A DNA stretch of 64,000 bases. It comes from Geitlerinema sp. BBD 1991-9. GTDB taxonomy: Bacteria; Cyanobacteriota; Cyanobacteriia; Cyanobacteriales; Geitlerinemataceae. The stretch is taken from assembly GCA_001657325.1 (NCBI GenBank), contig LWRO01000003.1, positions 162,082 to 226,081 of the forward strand. Reading direction: 5' to 3'. Under the pieces are notes generated by a model that saw nothing but the letters and a program-made list of their open reading frames with translations, made no database searches and had not been told where the DNA came from. A program made the position numbers and the translations under genes. Positions 43,886 through 52,600 of this stretch are shown here, one piece after another (the first letter of the stretch is position 1; every line of letters starts with the position of its first letter).

Positions 43886-46297
43886 ATGTCCACTGATGCA
43901 AATGCCTCTGGCTCTAAAGATGCGGCTCGTTCGTCGCTCGACATTGGTTTGGCTAAACTCGAACGTCAAGCGTTTGCCGAGGCCATCGAACCGTTACAGC
44001 GTGCTTGTCAAGCCTCCAAGCGCCCCAAGGATGTTTTAAAGGCTAAGTTAGGTTTGGTCAAAGCCTATGCAGAATGCGATCGAGGTTCGGATGCGATCGA
44101 GCTGTGTCAGACGTTAACGCAACATTCCAGCCCGAAAGTCCAGCAGTGGGCGCAACAAACCCTCGATATCCTGGTCGAACGTTTTCCGCAATCGATCGAA
44201 CCGGAACCCGATTCCCTGGGATTCGTCCCGATCTCTGCACCGACCTCGAATTCGATCGATCCGCCAGACTTGGGGTTTAAACCCCTCGAGGAAACCCCGA
44301 AAACACCAGTTGCACCGCCGCGAGAAATTGCCTATCTTCCCGAAGACGAGACGGAAACCAAGCCTCAAGATAAGCCTCAAGATAAGCCTCAAGACAAACC
44401 GCCAACCCAAGCAGCCAATCCCGTACCCACCCCGAACGCAACACGAAACGATCCACCTCCCACTATCGCCTCGACTCCCCTCAAAACCTGGACGGAAGAG
44501 AAAGCGGGACGAAGCCAAACGTGGAAGCCTCTCAAATCTCCTCAACTGGGACAGCTGCGCTTGGTGGAACTCGGCAGTATCCTGGCGCTCTTTCTATGCG
44601 TTTGTCTGCTGGCGCACGGTTTCATGTCAGCAACCAATGCAATTCTCGTTCGCTATACCTTTTTCCGACCGATTCAGTTTTTCTATTTGAACCATACGGG
44701 CCAAATCGCTCTGTTTTTTGTCGTTTGGACGGCTGCGTCGCCTTGGATATTGGATGGGTTGCTGCGCTTTGGCTACGGATGTAAACCTTTTTCGCTAAGC
44801 AGACTGGGTAAATTCAGTCCGGAAGCCGTGCAGCGGGTGCGTCAGACGTGCCGAAAGCGCCAGTTACCGATTCCTGAGTTGCGTTGGTTACCGGACGATG
44901 CACCTGTCATTTTCGCCTACGGGCATTTGCCGAAAACTGTTCGCATCGTCGTCAGTCGGGGCTTGCTCGATCGACTCGAAGATGACGAAATTGCGGCTTT
45001 GGTGATGGGAAAAGTGGCCCATATGGCTCATGGCGATCTGGCGGTAATTTCCGGCGTGTCAGCACTGCTGCAAATTCCGTATACGTTGTATTGGCAAAGT
45101 GCGCGATTGGGGGATTTTTTACGCCGACAACAGGAAAACGACCTCGCTCGAAAACCGTTGTGGGTGTTGTGGGGGATGGGATTTTGGCCGGTGGCGGCGG
45201 TGTCATCTCTCGCTTATGGGATCTTCGTCGTGCTGCGATATCCTGCTCTAGCGTTGTCGCGTCAGCGTCAGAAAACGGTCGATCGAACCACGGTGAATCT
45301 AACGGGCAATCCCAACGGTCTGGTGCGCGCCTGGTTGTCTCTGGCGGTGGGAACCGCCCAACATTTAACGGCACGTCCCGAGACGACTTACCTTTATCAA
45401 GGATGGGAGATGCTCGGGCCGTTAGGATGTCCGCAGGCTCGGTTTCTCGGCAGCTTATATCCTCAAACCGCCCCGGAAGCCGTCTTGGCGTGGGATTTGC
45501 AAAATCCTTACAGTCATTGGTTCAACGCGAACCAATCTCATCCCTTGTTAGGACGACGTTGCTATCAACTCACACGCATTGCTCGAGCTTGGGAGTTGAC
45601 ACCACAGTTACAGTGGGACAACACGACCCCCGTCAAAGCAACGCGGCGACTGACGACGAGGTTTCAGATGCAGGGCGCGCCGTTTTGGGGAACGGCAATC
45701 GGAATACTTCTGGCCGGCGTTTCAGCCTCGATCGGGTGGCTCGATAAGGTCTTCGACGTGCGGTTGGTGTCGTGGATATACGAAGATCGCTGGTGGTTGT
45801 TGGCGGGTCTCTCGATGACGGGATTTGCTGCGGGAACGCTGTTGCGGATTAACGGCTTTTTTCCAGATTTGAAGCCGTTTCGATTGGACTCCTCTTTCGA
45901 TTTGCGTCAGTGGTTGGCGGAGCCTCGATCGATGCCGACGGACAGCCATTTGGTTAAAATCTCAGGGCAATTGGTGGGGCGTTCGGGAACGGGAAATTGG
46001 CTGGGACAAGATTTGACACTGCAAACTGACGACGGCGAGATTCGATTGCACTACTGTACGCGGTTTGGCAGCTTCGGAAATTTTTTACCTCAGCCCGTGC
46101 GCCCGGTTTTCTGGATCGATCGAAGCGTGACGGTGACGGGTTGGCTGCGTCGCGGTGCTGTGCCTTGGCTCGATGTCGATATGTTGGAAACCTCTGGCGG
46201 AAAGACGAGTCCCAACGGCCATCCGATTTGGTCGACGATTGTTGCGAGTTTGATGGCGGTTTGGGGGGCGTATCTCCTCGTGCGCGGGGGACTGTGA
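43886..46297 (+). CDS. Large M48-like membrane protein lacking the HExxH zinc site
   Basis: 803 residues. An N-terminal helical TPR-like part (IGLAKLERQAFAEAIEPLQR) is followed by a Pro/Asp/Lys-rich linker with three KPQD repeats (about 150-170). Two or three membrane helices come next, then an M48/Ste24-like domain: RIVVSRGLLDRLEDDEIAAL and MGKVAHMAHGDLAVISGVSAL, where the usual HExxH is replaced by HMAHG. More helices follow, and a C-terminal domain with LVKISGQLVGRSGTGNWLGQ. This layout is shared by a cyanobacterial family that I recall also lacks canonical HExxH; a non-catalytic or altered role is likely. Predicted membrane protein. Confidence 0.75.
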   Translation: MSTDANASGSKDAARSSLDIGLAKLERQAFAEAIEPLQRACQASKRPKDVLKAKLGLVKAYAECDRGSDAIELCQTLTQHSSPKVQQWAQQTLDILVERFPQSIEPEPDSLGFVPISAPTSNSIDPPDLGFKPLEETPKTPVAPPREIAYLPEDETETKPQDKPQDKPQDKPPTQAANPVPTPNATRNDPPPTIASTPLKTWTEEKAGRSQTWKPLKSPQLGQLRLVELGSILALFLCVCLLAHGFMSATNAILVRYTFFRPIQFFYLNHTGQIALFFVVWTAASPWILDGLLRFGYGCKPFSLSRLGKFSPEAVQRVRQTCRKRQLPIPELRWLPDDAPVIFAYGHLPKTVRIVVSRGLLDRLEDDEIAALVMGKVAHMAHGDLAVISGVSALLQIPYTLYWQSARLGDFLRRQQENDLARKPLWVLWGMGFWPVAAVSSLAYGIFVVLRYPALALSRQRQKTVDRTTVNLTGNPNGLVRAWLSLAVGTAQHLTARPETTYLYQGWEMLGPLGCPQARFLGSLYPQTAPEAVLAWDLQNPYSHWFNANQSHPLLGRRCYQLTRIARAWELTPQLQWDNTTPVKATRRLTTRFQMQGAPFWGTAIGILLAGVSASIGWLDKVFDVRLVSWIYEDRWWLLAGLSMTGFAAGTLLRINGFFPDLKPFRLDSSFDLRQWLAEPRSMPTDSHLVKISGQLVGRSGTGNWLGQDLTLQTDDGEIRLHYCTRFGSFGNFLPQPVRPVFWIDRSVTVTGWLRRGAVPWLDVDMLETSGGKTSPNGHPIWSTIVASLMAVWGAYLLVRGGL

Positions 46298-46313
46298 AAA
46301 CGGTAATTTGCTT

Positions 46314-46661
46314 TTAGCGGTTCTCTTTGTTACATTTGTTTACGATTGAAACAATTTTACGAAAAAGTTTCCTGATATCTATTGCCAAAGGATACTCTTC
46401 GTGCGTATGATGTTTAATCACTTTTGCTCTGAGTCCCTTGTCAAACCCAAGATGTTGAGTTTTTAACGCTAAATTGCTGGAAACTCGCACGTTCAGAACG
46501 ATTCGGGGTTGAAATTGTGATACCTTAGAAAAGGGTTTGTCTCGGTGCTTTCGAGCTGCACTCGTTACGAACATTACGTGAGATCGATCGAAATGGATAT
46601 TCAATTCGCGATCGCTTCCCCAAACAGGATAGATGCCATTTGCCAATCTACTCGTTTTCAA
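46314..46661 (-). CDS. Hypothetical protein, doubtful
   Basis: A 115-codon frame with a TTG start. The sequence reads reasonably (SHVMFVTSAARKHRDKPFSK, then EEYPLAIDIRKLFRKIVSIV) and is basic. There is no good ribosome-binding site or recognised domain. It occupies a gap of over 700 bases between the M48-like gene and the RRM gene. It may be a chance frame. Confidence 0.25.
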   Translation of the reverse strand: MKTSRLANGIYPVWGSDRELNIHFDRSHVMFVTSAARKHRDKPFSKVSQFQPRIVLNVRVSSNLALKTQHLGFDKGLRAKVIKHHTHEEYPLAIDIRKLFRKIVSIVNKCNKENR

Positions 46662-47012
46662 AGATAGATGTCTGTTGGCTTCGATTGTTCGAAGACTTAG
46701 GTAGGAAACTACCCGGTTCAGAAGTATTTTGTTGTCGATCTCCGTGTTTCAACTCGATCGTGTCCCGATGCCGCCCGAACAAGACCTCACGCATGACTGA
46801 AATTTTGCGCTACAGAAAAGTTCTCGAAGCAGTGTTTTCACAGAAGACAGAATTCGATCGAGAGAGTCAGTGTCGGAGGCGGCGGAAGCGGGCGAAGACC
46901 GGAATTTTCTGTCTCGCAAGCAGCTTGTCGCGAGCAGTCGTTGGGCGAACGATCCCAACCCCCCAAGTTTTTCAGTCTCTGAATTTTAAGTTTATTTTGG
47001 AGGTTTAGATTC
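46662..47012. other. Leader region of the RNA-binding protein gene
   Basis: About 350 bases with no convincing gene. It ends with TTTTGGAGG, a strong ribosome-binding site, 10 bases before the RRM gene. Cyanobacterial rbp genes often have long leaders that respond to cold; nothing here proves this for the present gene. Confidence 0.4.
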
Positions 47013-47468
47013 ATGTCTATCCGTCTGTATGTAGGTAACTTACCGAAAGAAGTCGAGCGTCAAGAATTGCAAGATTTCTTCAAAGATGCCGGTGAAATGT
47101 TGTCGGTCAAAGTGATTACCGATCGCAAAACGGGTAAATGTCGCGGCTTCGGCTTTGTCACCGTTAAAAACGACGAACAAGCCGATCGAATTATCGAGGC
47201 TTACAACGGCAACGAATTCAAAGACAGCCAGATCAAGATCGAGAAGGCTTTACCTCGCAAGAAAGGTAAAGACGGGAAAGAAGGTGGTGCGGAAGCGGCG
47301 CCCTCAAACAGCGGTGGTTCTAGTAAATCGTCGAGTCGTCGCAACAACAACCGCGATCGTCACAGTTCGAGTTCTTCGGATTCTGGCGCAACACAACCCG
47401 ATCCTCGCTGGGCTGACGAGCTTGAAAAACTCAAGCAAATGCTGGCAGCACAAGCCCCCAATTCCTAG
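47013..47468 (+). CDS. RRM-type RNA-binding protein (cyanobacterial Rbp)
   Basis: 151 residues. One RRM at 1-82 with RNP2 (LYVGNL, residues 5-10) and RNP1 (KCRGFGFVTV, about 46-55). A Gly/Ser/Arg-rich linker (SSRRNNNRDRHSSSSSDSG) and a short helix at the end (DELEKLKQMLAAQ) follow, as in the larger cyanobacterial Rbp proteins. These proteins bind mRNA and some localise photosynthesis transcripts to the thylakoid. It has a strong GGAGG site and its own downstream terminator. Confidence 0.93.
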   Translation: MSIRLYVGNLPKEVERQELQDFFKDAGEMLSVKVITDRKTGKCRGFGFVTVKNDEQADRIIEAYNGNEFKDSQIKIEKALPRKKGKDGKEGGAEAAPSNSGGSSKSSSRRNNNRDRHSSSSSDSGATQPDPRWADELEKLKQMLAAQAPNS

Positions 47469-47545
47469 GCTCAGCAAAAACAAACCAACGCGCCATCCCC
47501 AATCCTGAAGAGGAAGAGGGTTGGCGCATCAATCTCGTGACACAC

Positions 47546-47576
47546 GCCGGACGTTAGGTCTGGCATTTATTTTTTG
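47546..47576 (+). terminator. Rho-independent terminator after the RRM gene
   Basis: GCCGGAC-GTTAG-GTCTGGC forms a 7-bp stem (one G-T pair) with a 5-base loop, followed by ATTTATTTTTT. A weaker inverted repeat with GCGCCA and TGGCGC lies just upstream. Confidence 0.7.
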
Positions 47577-48304
47577 GGGGTCAGCTTTGGGAAACCGTGA
47601 ATATAGAATCCACTTCTAAAATCAGCTTATAAAATTGCGTCCTATTTTAAAAGCAAGGTTCAAAAAATGTAATGTATTGTTTTTAAGAAGTCCCCAAACG
47701 TCAAGACTTGTTTAGATATCAGCTCGAGGATTGGCGATCGATTCTTTCATTTTAGAGTTGGGTACTAAAGAAACGACAATATTGTTTATTCAGTAATTCA
47801 AAAAATTGTAAACTTCTATTTTGCAAAATGTAAAGAATTAAAACAAGCAATCTTGAATCGTGTTTGAGGTGCGGGGAAATTCTTGGCAAGCGAAGTCCTC
47901 TCAAAGCCTCACTGCGTAAGCTTTACCATCGATCGATCTGACATGGCGAGTACCAAGTCCTCGTTCTCTGCTTCTACGTCAGTACTCACGGTCTTCGATC
48001 GACAAAAGTCTTACTTCATCTAGAGTTTTGTCGTTCTGTCCTATTTTTTTTCGTCCCGTGTCCATGCGCTAGACTGCCGCACCGCGTACCCTAAAAAAAA
48101 ATTTGAACGCTTCAACATACTGCCAAAACTCAATTTCAGATATTGAGTAGGTGTCTAATTAATTTAATCTACTTGCCAAATCTTTTGTCTGTTGCAAGAC
48201 CTGCTATAAAAATCCCAAGATTTGAACGATCGATCTCGATCGATCGAATCCTCCCAATACTCAGCTCGACTTGTTCCGTTGGACTCACTACCGAGAGATT
48301 GACT
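47577..48304. other. Gene-free region upstream of the NifB/NifX-like gene
   Basis: About 730 bases, AT-rich in the first 300. No gene remnant that I can recognise, in particular no sign of the radical-SAM part of NifB. The sequence just before 48305 has repeated CGATCGATC blocks and should hold the promoter. Confidence 0.45.
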
Positions 48305-48682
48305 ATGAACGCCGTCCAAACTCAAACGTCACCAAAATCTACCGGTTCGTTCTCCCTGCGCGTTGCTGTCGCCACCCGTGGATATGGAATCGTCAACCAA
48401 CATTTCGGTCACGCCAATTGTTTTCAAATCTACGATGTGAAGGACAGCGAAGCGATTTGGCTTGAAGAACGTCCCGTGACTTCCTACTGTCACGGGCCCG
48501 AAGACGGCCCCGGCGATCTCGACGCAATCTTGCAAACCTTGAAAGATTGTCAAGCCGTTCTCGTTTCCCGAATCGGACACGGGCCCGACGATCGACTACG
48601 CAAAGCTGGAATCGAACCCGTTTTGGCTTGCGACACCATTGAAACAGCTCTGTTCGAGTTGTACGCCAATTGGCCGAGGTGA
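48305..48682 (+). CDS. Free-standing NifB C-terminal/NifX-type FeMo-cofactor-binding domain protein
   Basis: 125 residues from the ATG at 48305. The dinitrogenase iron-molybdenum cofactor biosynthesis fold is clear: LRVAVATRGYGIVNQHFGHA, FQIYDV, LQTLKDCQAVLVSRIGHGP and LRKAGIEPVLACDTIETALF. This arrangement, with NQHFGHA, is closest to the C-terminal domain of NifB. Such domains bind NifB-co or FeMo-co. The radical-SAM half of NifB is missing. The downstream neighbour is the beginning of a nifS-type gene, as in nifB-fdxN-nifS clusters, so this may be what is left of a nitrogen-fixation operon, or an independent small protein of that family. Confidence 0.8.
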   Translation: MNAVQTQTSPKSTGSFSLRVAVATRGYGIVNQHFGHANCFQIYDVKDSEAIWLEERPVTSYCHGPEDGPGDLDAILQTLKDCQAVLVSRIGHGPDDRLRKAGIEPVLACDTIETALFELYANWPR

Positions 48683-48745
48683 AGAGATGAGGAGGTGAGG
48701 AGAATACTTACATCTCTCATCATCTGGTCATCCCATCGTTAGGTC
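48683..48745 (+). terminator. Imperfect GATGAGG/CTCATC hairpin after the NifX-like gene
   Basis: GAGATGAGGAGGTGAGG and CTCATCATCTGGTCATCCC can pair imperfectly. It is the same type of sequence as between the TerC-like and ndk genes. No T tract. Confidence 0.3.
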
Positions 48746-48771
48746 ATCACGTACTGTTTGCAGAGCAAACC

Positions 48772-48810
48772 ATGACCACTACCGTTTATTTGGATAACAA
48801 CGCCACAACA
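48772..48810 (+). pseudogene. 5' remnant of a nifS/iscS-type cysteine desulfurase
   Basis: ATG at 48772 gives MTTTVYLDNNATT, exactly the start of NifS-type pyridoxal-phosphate cysteine desulfurases. The similarity ends after codon 13, where the sequence changes to GGGGCAGATCTAGCG. The remaining codons to a stop at 48954 are unrelated. The gene is therefore disrupted and only its first 39 bases are present. Confidence 0.75.
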
Positions 48811-48811
48811 A

Positions 48812-48849
48812 GGGGCAGATCTAGCGAAGCTGTCACCCGGGGCAAGAAG
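48812..48849. mobile_element. Candidate Tn3-family terminal inverted repeat
   Basis: A 38-base sequence that begins GGGG and ends AAG, the format of Tn3-family ends, placed exactly where nifS similarity stops. The fragment resembling a Tn3 transposase C-terminus ends 41 bases inside it, the usual spacing. The opposite end of the element was not found. Confidence 0.5.
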
Positions 48850-48889
48850 CTCTCGAAACCTTTACCCCATAGACCTTCCAGACTCTCAT

Positions 48890-49080
48890 TCAAGCCACTC
48901 CCTCAATGGACAACCGCTCGTCGAGATCCAAGCGGAACGTTCCGTAAGGATTGACATGGCTCCAAATTAACGGTGTCAATCCCCTCAAATCTTCCGGTTG
49001 CATCATCTTTGTCCAATTCGGCTCCGATAAAACCTCCTGAATCATCAGCGTATTGACGCAAACCGTTCGTGGAGTCTTTC
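48890..49080 (-). pseudogene. C-terminal remnant resembling a Tn3-family transposase
   Basis: On the minus strand the frame ending at the TGA at 48890-48892 reads TVCVNTLMIQEVLSEP, then MQPEDLRGLTPLIWSHVNPY and GTFRLDLDERLSIE. From memory this resembles the last 50-60 residues of some Tn3-family TnpA proteins; I cannot verify it by search. Upstream the similarity fades by about 49,080 and a stop appears near 49,160, so most of the gene is gone. Confidence 0.45.
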
Positions 49081-49612
49081 GGGCAGGCGGGATTCCAAAA
49101 TGAGTTTCTCCCTTGTTGAAGCTGTTGTCGGAAATAGCTCGAAACTCGAGCGTTTCAAGAGTTTCGACTCACTGCACTCATCCTTGTCGGCGTTGAAGCA
49201 AGTTTTGTCTCAACTTATCTGCCCAACAGCGTGCGGCGGACAGGACGTCCCTCGAAAAATCAGGTTTACCAGATCTCGTACCCGTAGAAACTCCGAACGA
49301 GTTGAATTTCAGTACAAAAGTTTAAATAGCTCGCTGTTTTTGTAAAGAATTATTTAGACTTCCGTCAAACTCGAAAAATTAAGCCGAGAGAGTAAATAGG
49401 GGTTGTTTAACTTTTCAAAACGATTAGTCTTTTTGTGAGTAGAACTACGGACAGGCAAGTTGAAAAGTCCGAGTAGAAACAAGAGTTACACGTAAAATTT
49501 CAATCTATTTCCTCTGTTAACCGTCGGTCTTCTCGTAAGAAAGTTCCGTAGAATCGCTGTAGAACAATAAAGATAATTGCTGCAATACTGCAATTGAGTA
49601 ACTCAACTGCTC
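49081..49612. other. Gene-free region upstream of the giant surface-protein gene
   Basis: About 530 bases with no convincing gene on either strand; AT-rich in the last 300 bases. The promoter of the giant gene must be here. Confidence 0.4.
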
Positions 49613-52600
49613 GTGCGTTACTCTCTCCAATTTGGTGTGTCACCAGGACGTACGATCTTGACTTCTCAATCGTTCGGCGAATTTTCGTTTGTCCAGCTCG
49701 AATCAGATGGAACTTTACACAATCCATTTGAACTCGAAGTGTTTAAAACTAATTTAGAATCGACGAATCGAGAACTCTATTATCCGAGTGGCGGTCACGA
49801 TAGCAGTTTTGAAGGCAGTGTTTTACTGCTCGATTTAGAAAATCAAATTGAAGTTAATTTACCCCAGCCGTTTCAACCGGGTGAGATTGACTTCTTGACA
49901 GGAAGTAAAATCGTAGAAGAGCCGGTAATACGATACTATCCACCCGATCCTCTTGCTAGTACTCCTCCTTCCATCTTTGAATCGGGAACGTTTGTCGTTG
50001 GAGAAAGTGGACAAGTTAGCGTCGATTATGTATTCGATGGAGGGTACTACCAAGGAGAGTTGGCAGTCTTCAGTCTGATGGGAATGGAGGAATTCGACCC
50101 CGATTCTAAAGACTTTATCCGAGAAGCCGCTCGTCGCAGTCTCAGCGGAACGTCTTTGGGACACGTCGTCATTGCCGACCGCCACGAAGGTGCGAGGGTT
50201 GACGGTCAGCTGCTGGGAGAACCCCGTAATTGGAATCGCGGTCAATACGTCGGCGTAAAAACCTTCGAGATGACTCCTGGCGATCGTTTTGGGGTCATGC
50301 TCGTCCCCAACGGAGCTGTCAGTGAAGTTTATAAGCGACCGGGAATAGGCGGAAATCGAAAACCGTTGTTCTCCATGGCGACCGCCAACCCCGAAGATGC
50401 CTTTCACGTCGGACAAGTTGCCGACGTCACAGGAGACGGTCGAGCGTTTGCCATTGAAGACCAACGTGCAGATCGGGCTTCAGATCGCGATTACAACGAC
50501 ATCGTTTTTCGCTTTCGCGGTGCGACGGGAGATGCGCTGTCGATCGACGAACTTATCGACCCCGAACTGGATTGGCGAGACAGCGACCTCGGACGCATTA
50601 TCTTAGAACCCGATACTCCCAACCGACCGCAAGTTAGCGTAACGTTTGACGATACGGGATTGTCGAACAACGACGGGATTACTGCCCAAATTGCCATTGC
50701 GGGTAGCGTAAGCGACTCAGATCGTTTATCGCGCCTCTGGGCCAATGTCGAAGGATTCGACCCCGTTGAAATAACCGATTGGTTGCAGTCTGATGGAACG
50801 TTCGAGATCGATCGAGATCGGTTTGTCGAACTGCTCGATGGAACGTCGCTCGTCGATAGTGACTACACGCTCGTCTTTCAAACGGAGGATATAGCGGGCA
50901 ACGTATCCGATCTCACTGAATTATCTCTAACCCTCGATCGAACGGAACCCACTGCAATTTTCGGTTTGTCCCCGGACTCCGACACACCACCGCCAGACGA
51001 TGGTGCGACTGAACTCGCCGTCGTGACGTTATCCGGACAAACAGAAGCTGGCAGTCGAATTGTCATGTCGGGGACGACTCGAGAAGTTTTAGCCGATAGT
51101 ACGGGGTACTTCGAGTTTACCGATGTCGAACTCGAACTCGGAGAAAACGTTCTTGCAATTGAAGTAACCGACCCCGCTGGCAACCAGGGACAGCTCACAC
51201 AAACGCTCGTCCGCCTGACACCCAACGACCCAGATATCGATCCTCCCCTCGTAGCCGTACAACTAACCGACGATACGGGTACAGCGAGTGGTGTAACGTC
51301 TAATCCCGGTGTTTCCGGTACCGTTTCCGATAGTAGTAGCATTTCACAATTTGTCGTTCGCCTCGACGGACAAACGACCCCAGCGAACGCCATCGATTAT
51401 CTCGAAGCCGACGGCAGCTTTGCACTCGATCGAGCGGCATTGGAAGCGTTGTTCGGGCCGCTTCCCGACGGTACGAGACAACTTCATTTCCAAGCGGTCG
51501 ACGAACACGGCAACCTCTCTGAAACGACGACGCTTTCCTTTACGCTCGATACAACGGTACCAGCCCTCGTATTCGGTCTCGATCCGAATTCCGATACGCC
51601 ACCAACCGGCGATAACATTACGGAAGCCGATATCGTAACACTCGTTGGAACCACCGAAGCGGGTGCGACGGTGACTTTTCAGGGGAACTCTGTAACTGCT
51701 GACATCAACGGACAGTTTAGCGTTGAAAACGTTGCGCTCGACTTGGGTGAAAATCACCTAAACCTGCAAGTTGTCGATGGTGCGGGGAACGCTCAGTCGA
51801 TCGGGCAAACGATTCTGCGGGAAGATGCGACTGTACCCGATACGACCCCACCGGTTATCTCTGCATCCTTAGCCAACGACACGGGAACGTCAGCGAGTGA
51901 CGGATTGACCTCGAACCCTGCCATTTCGGGGACTGTAATCGATACCAGTGCAATTTCAGGATTCGTTGTAGGCTTTGCAACAGACCGTTTAATCGACATA
52001 AGCGACGCACTCTCTCCAGACGGTCAGTTTGCTTTAGATAAAACCCGTTTAGAAGCAATCTTTGGGACTTCCATTCCCGATGGAAGTCATACACTTTACT
52101 TGCAAGCCGTAGACGAGCGAGGAAACCTATCAGAGCTGTTCAGTCTCGGCTTTACCCTCGATACCGCTCAACCCGGACTGACGATTGGATTAGACCCAGC
52201 ATTCGACACACTTCCCACAGGAGACGGACAAACAGCATTTGAAACCGTTACTCTCGTTGGCTCGACCGATGCAGGAGCGCGAGTCGAACTGCTCGAAACC
52301 GGCCGCACGACTGTTGCTGACGACAACGGACACTTTACGCTAACAGATATTGCGCTTGTCTTAGGGGATAACGAATTAACCGTTGTTTCGACGGATACAG
52401 CTGGCAACTCAAAAACGCTGAAACAGACCCTAACGCGAGTCGAACCGCTTCCCATCGACGAAGATCCGCCAGCCATTTCAGCTCAGTTGGCGAACGATAC
52501 GGGGCGTTCGGGAACGGATGCAACGACCACCGATCCGACGATTTCAGGGTCAGTTGCCGATATCAGCGAGATCGATTACCTACTCGCCGATCTCGACGGA

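Noticed and set aside
49100..49345. 81-residue plus-strand frame
   Set aside because: Overlaps the transposon remnant region; no domain, poor start context.
49500..49727. 75-residue minus-strand frame
   Set aside because: Overlaps the start of the giant gene; no ribosome-binding site or domain.
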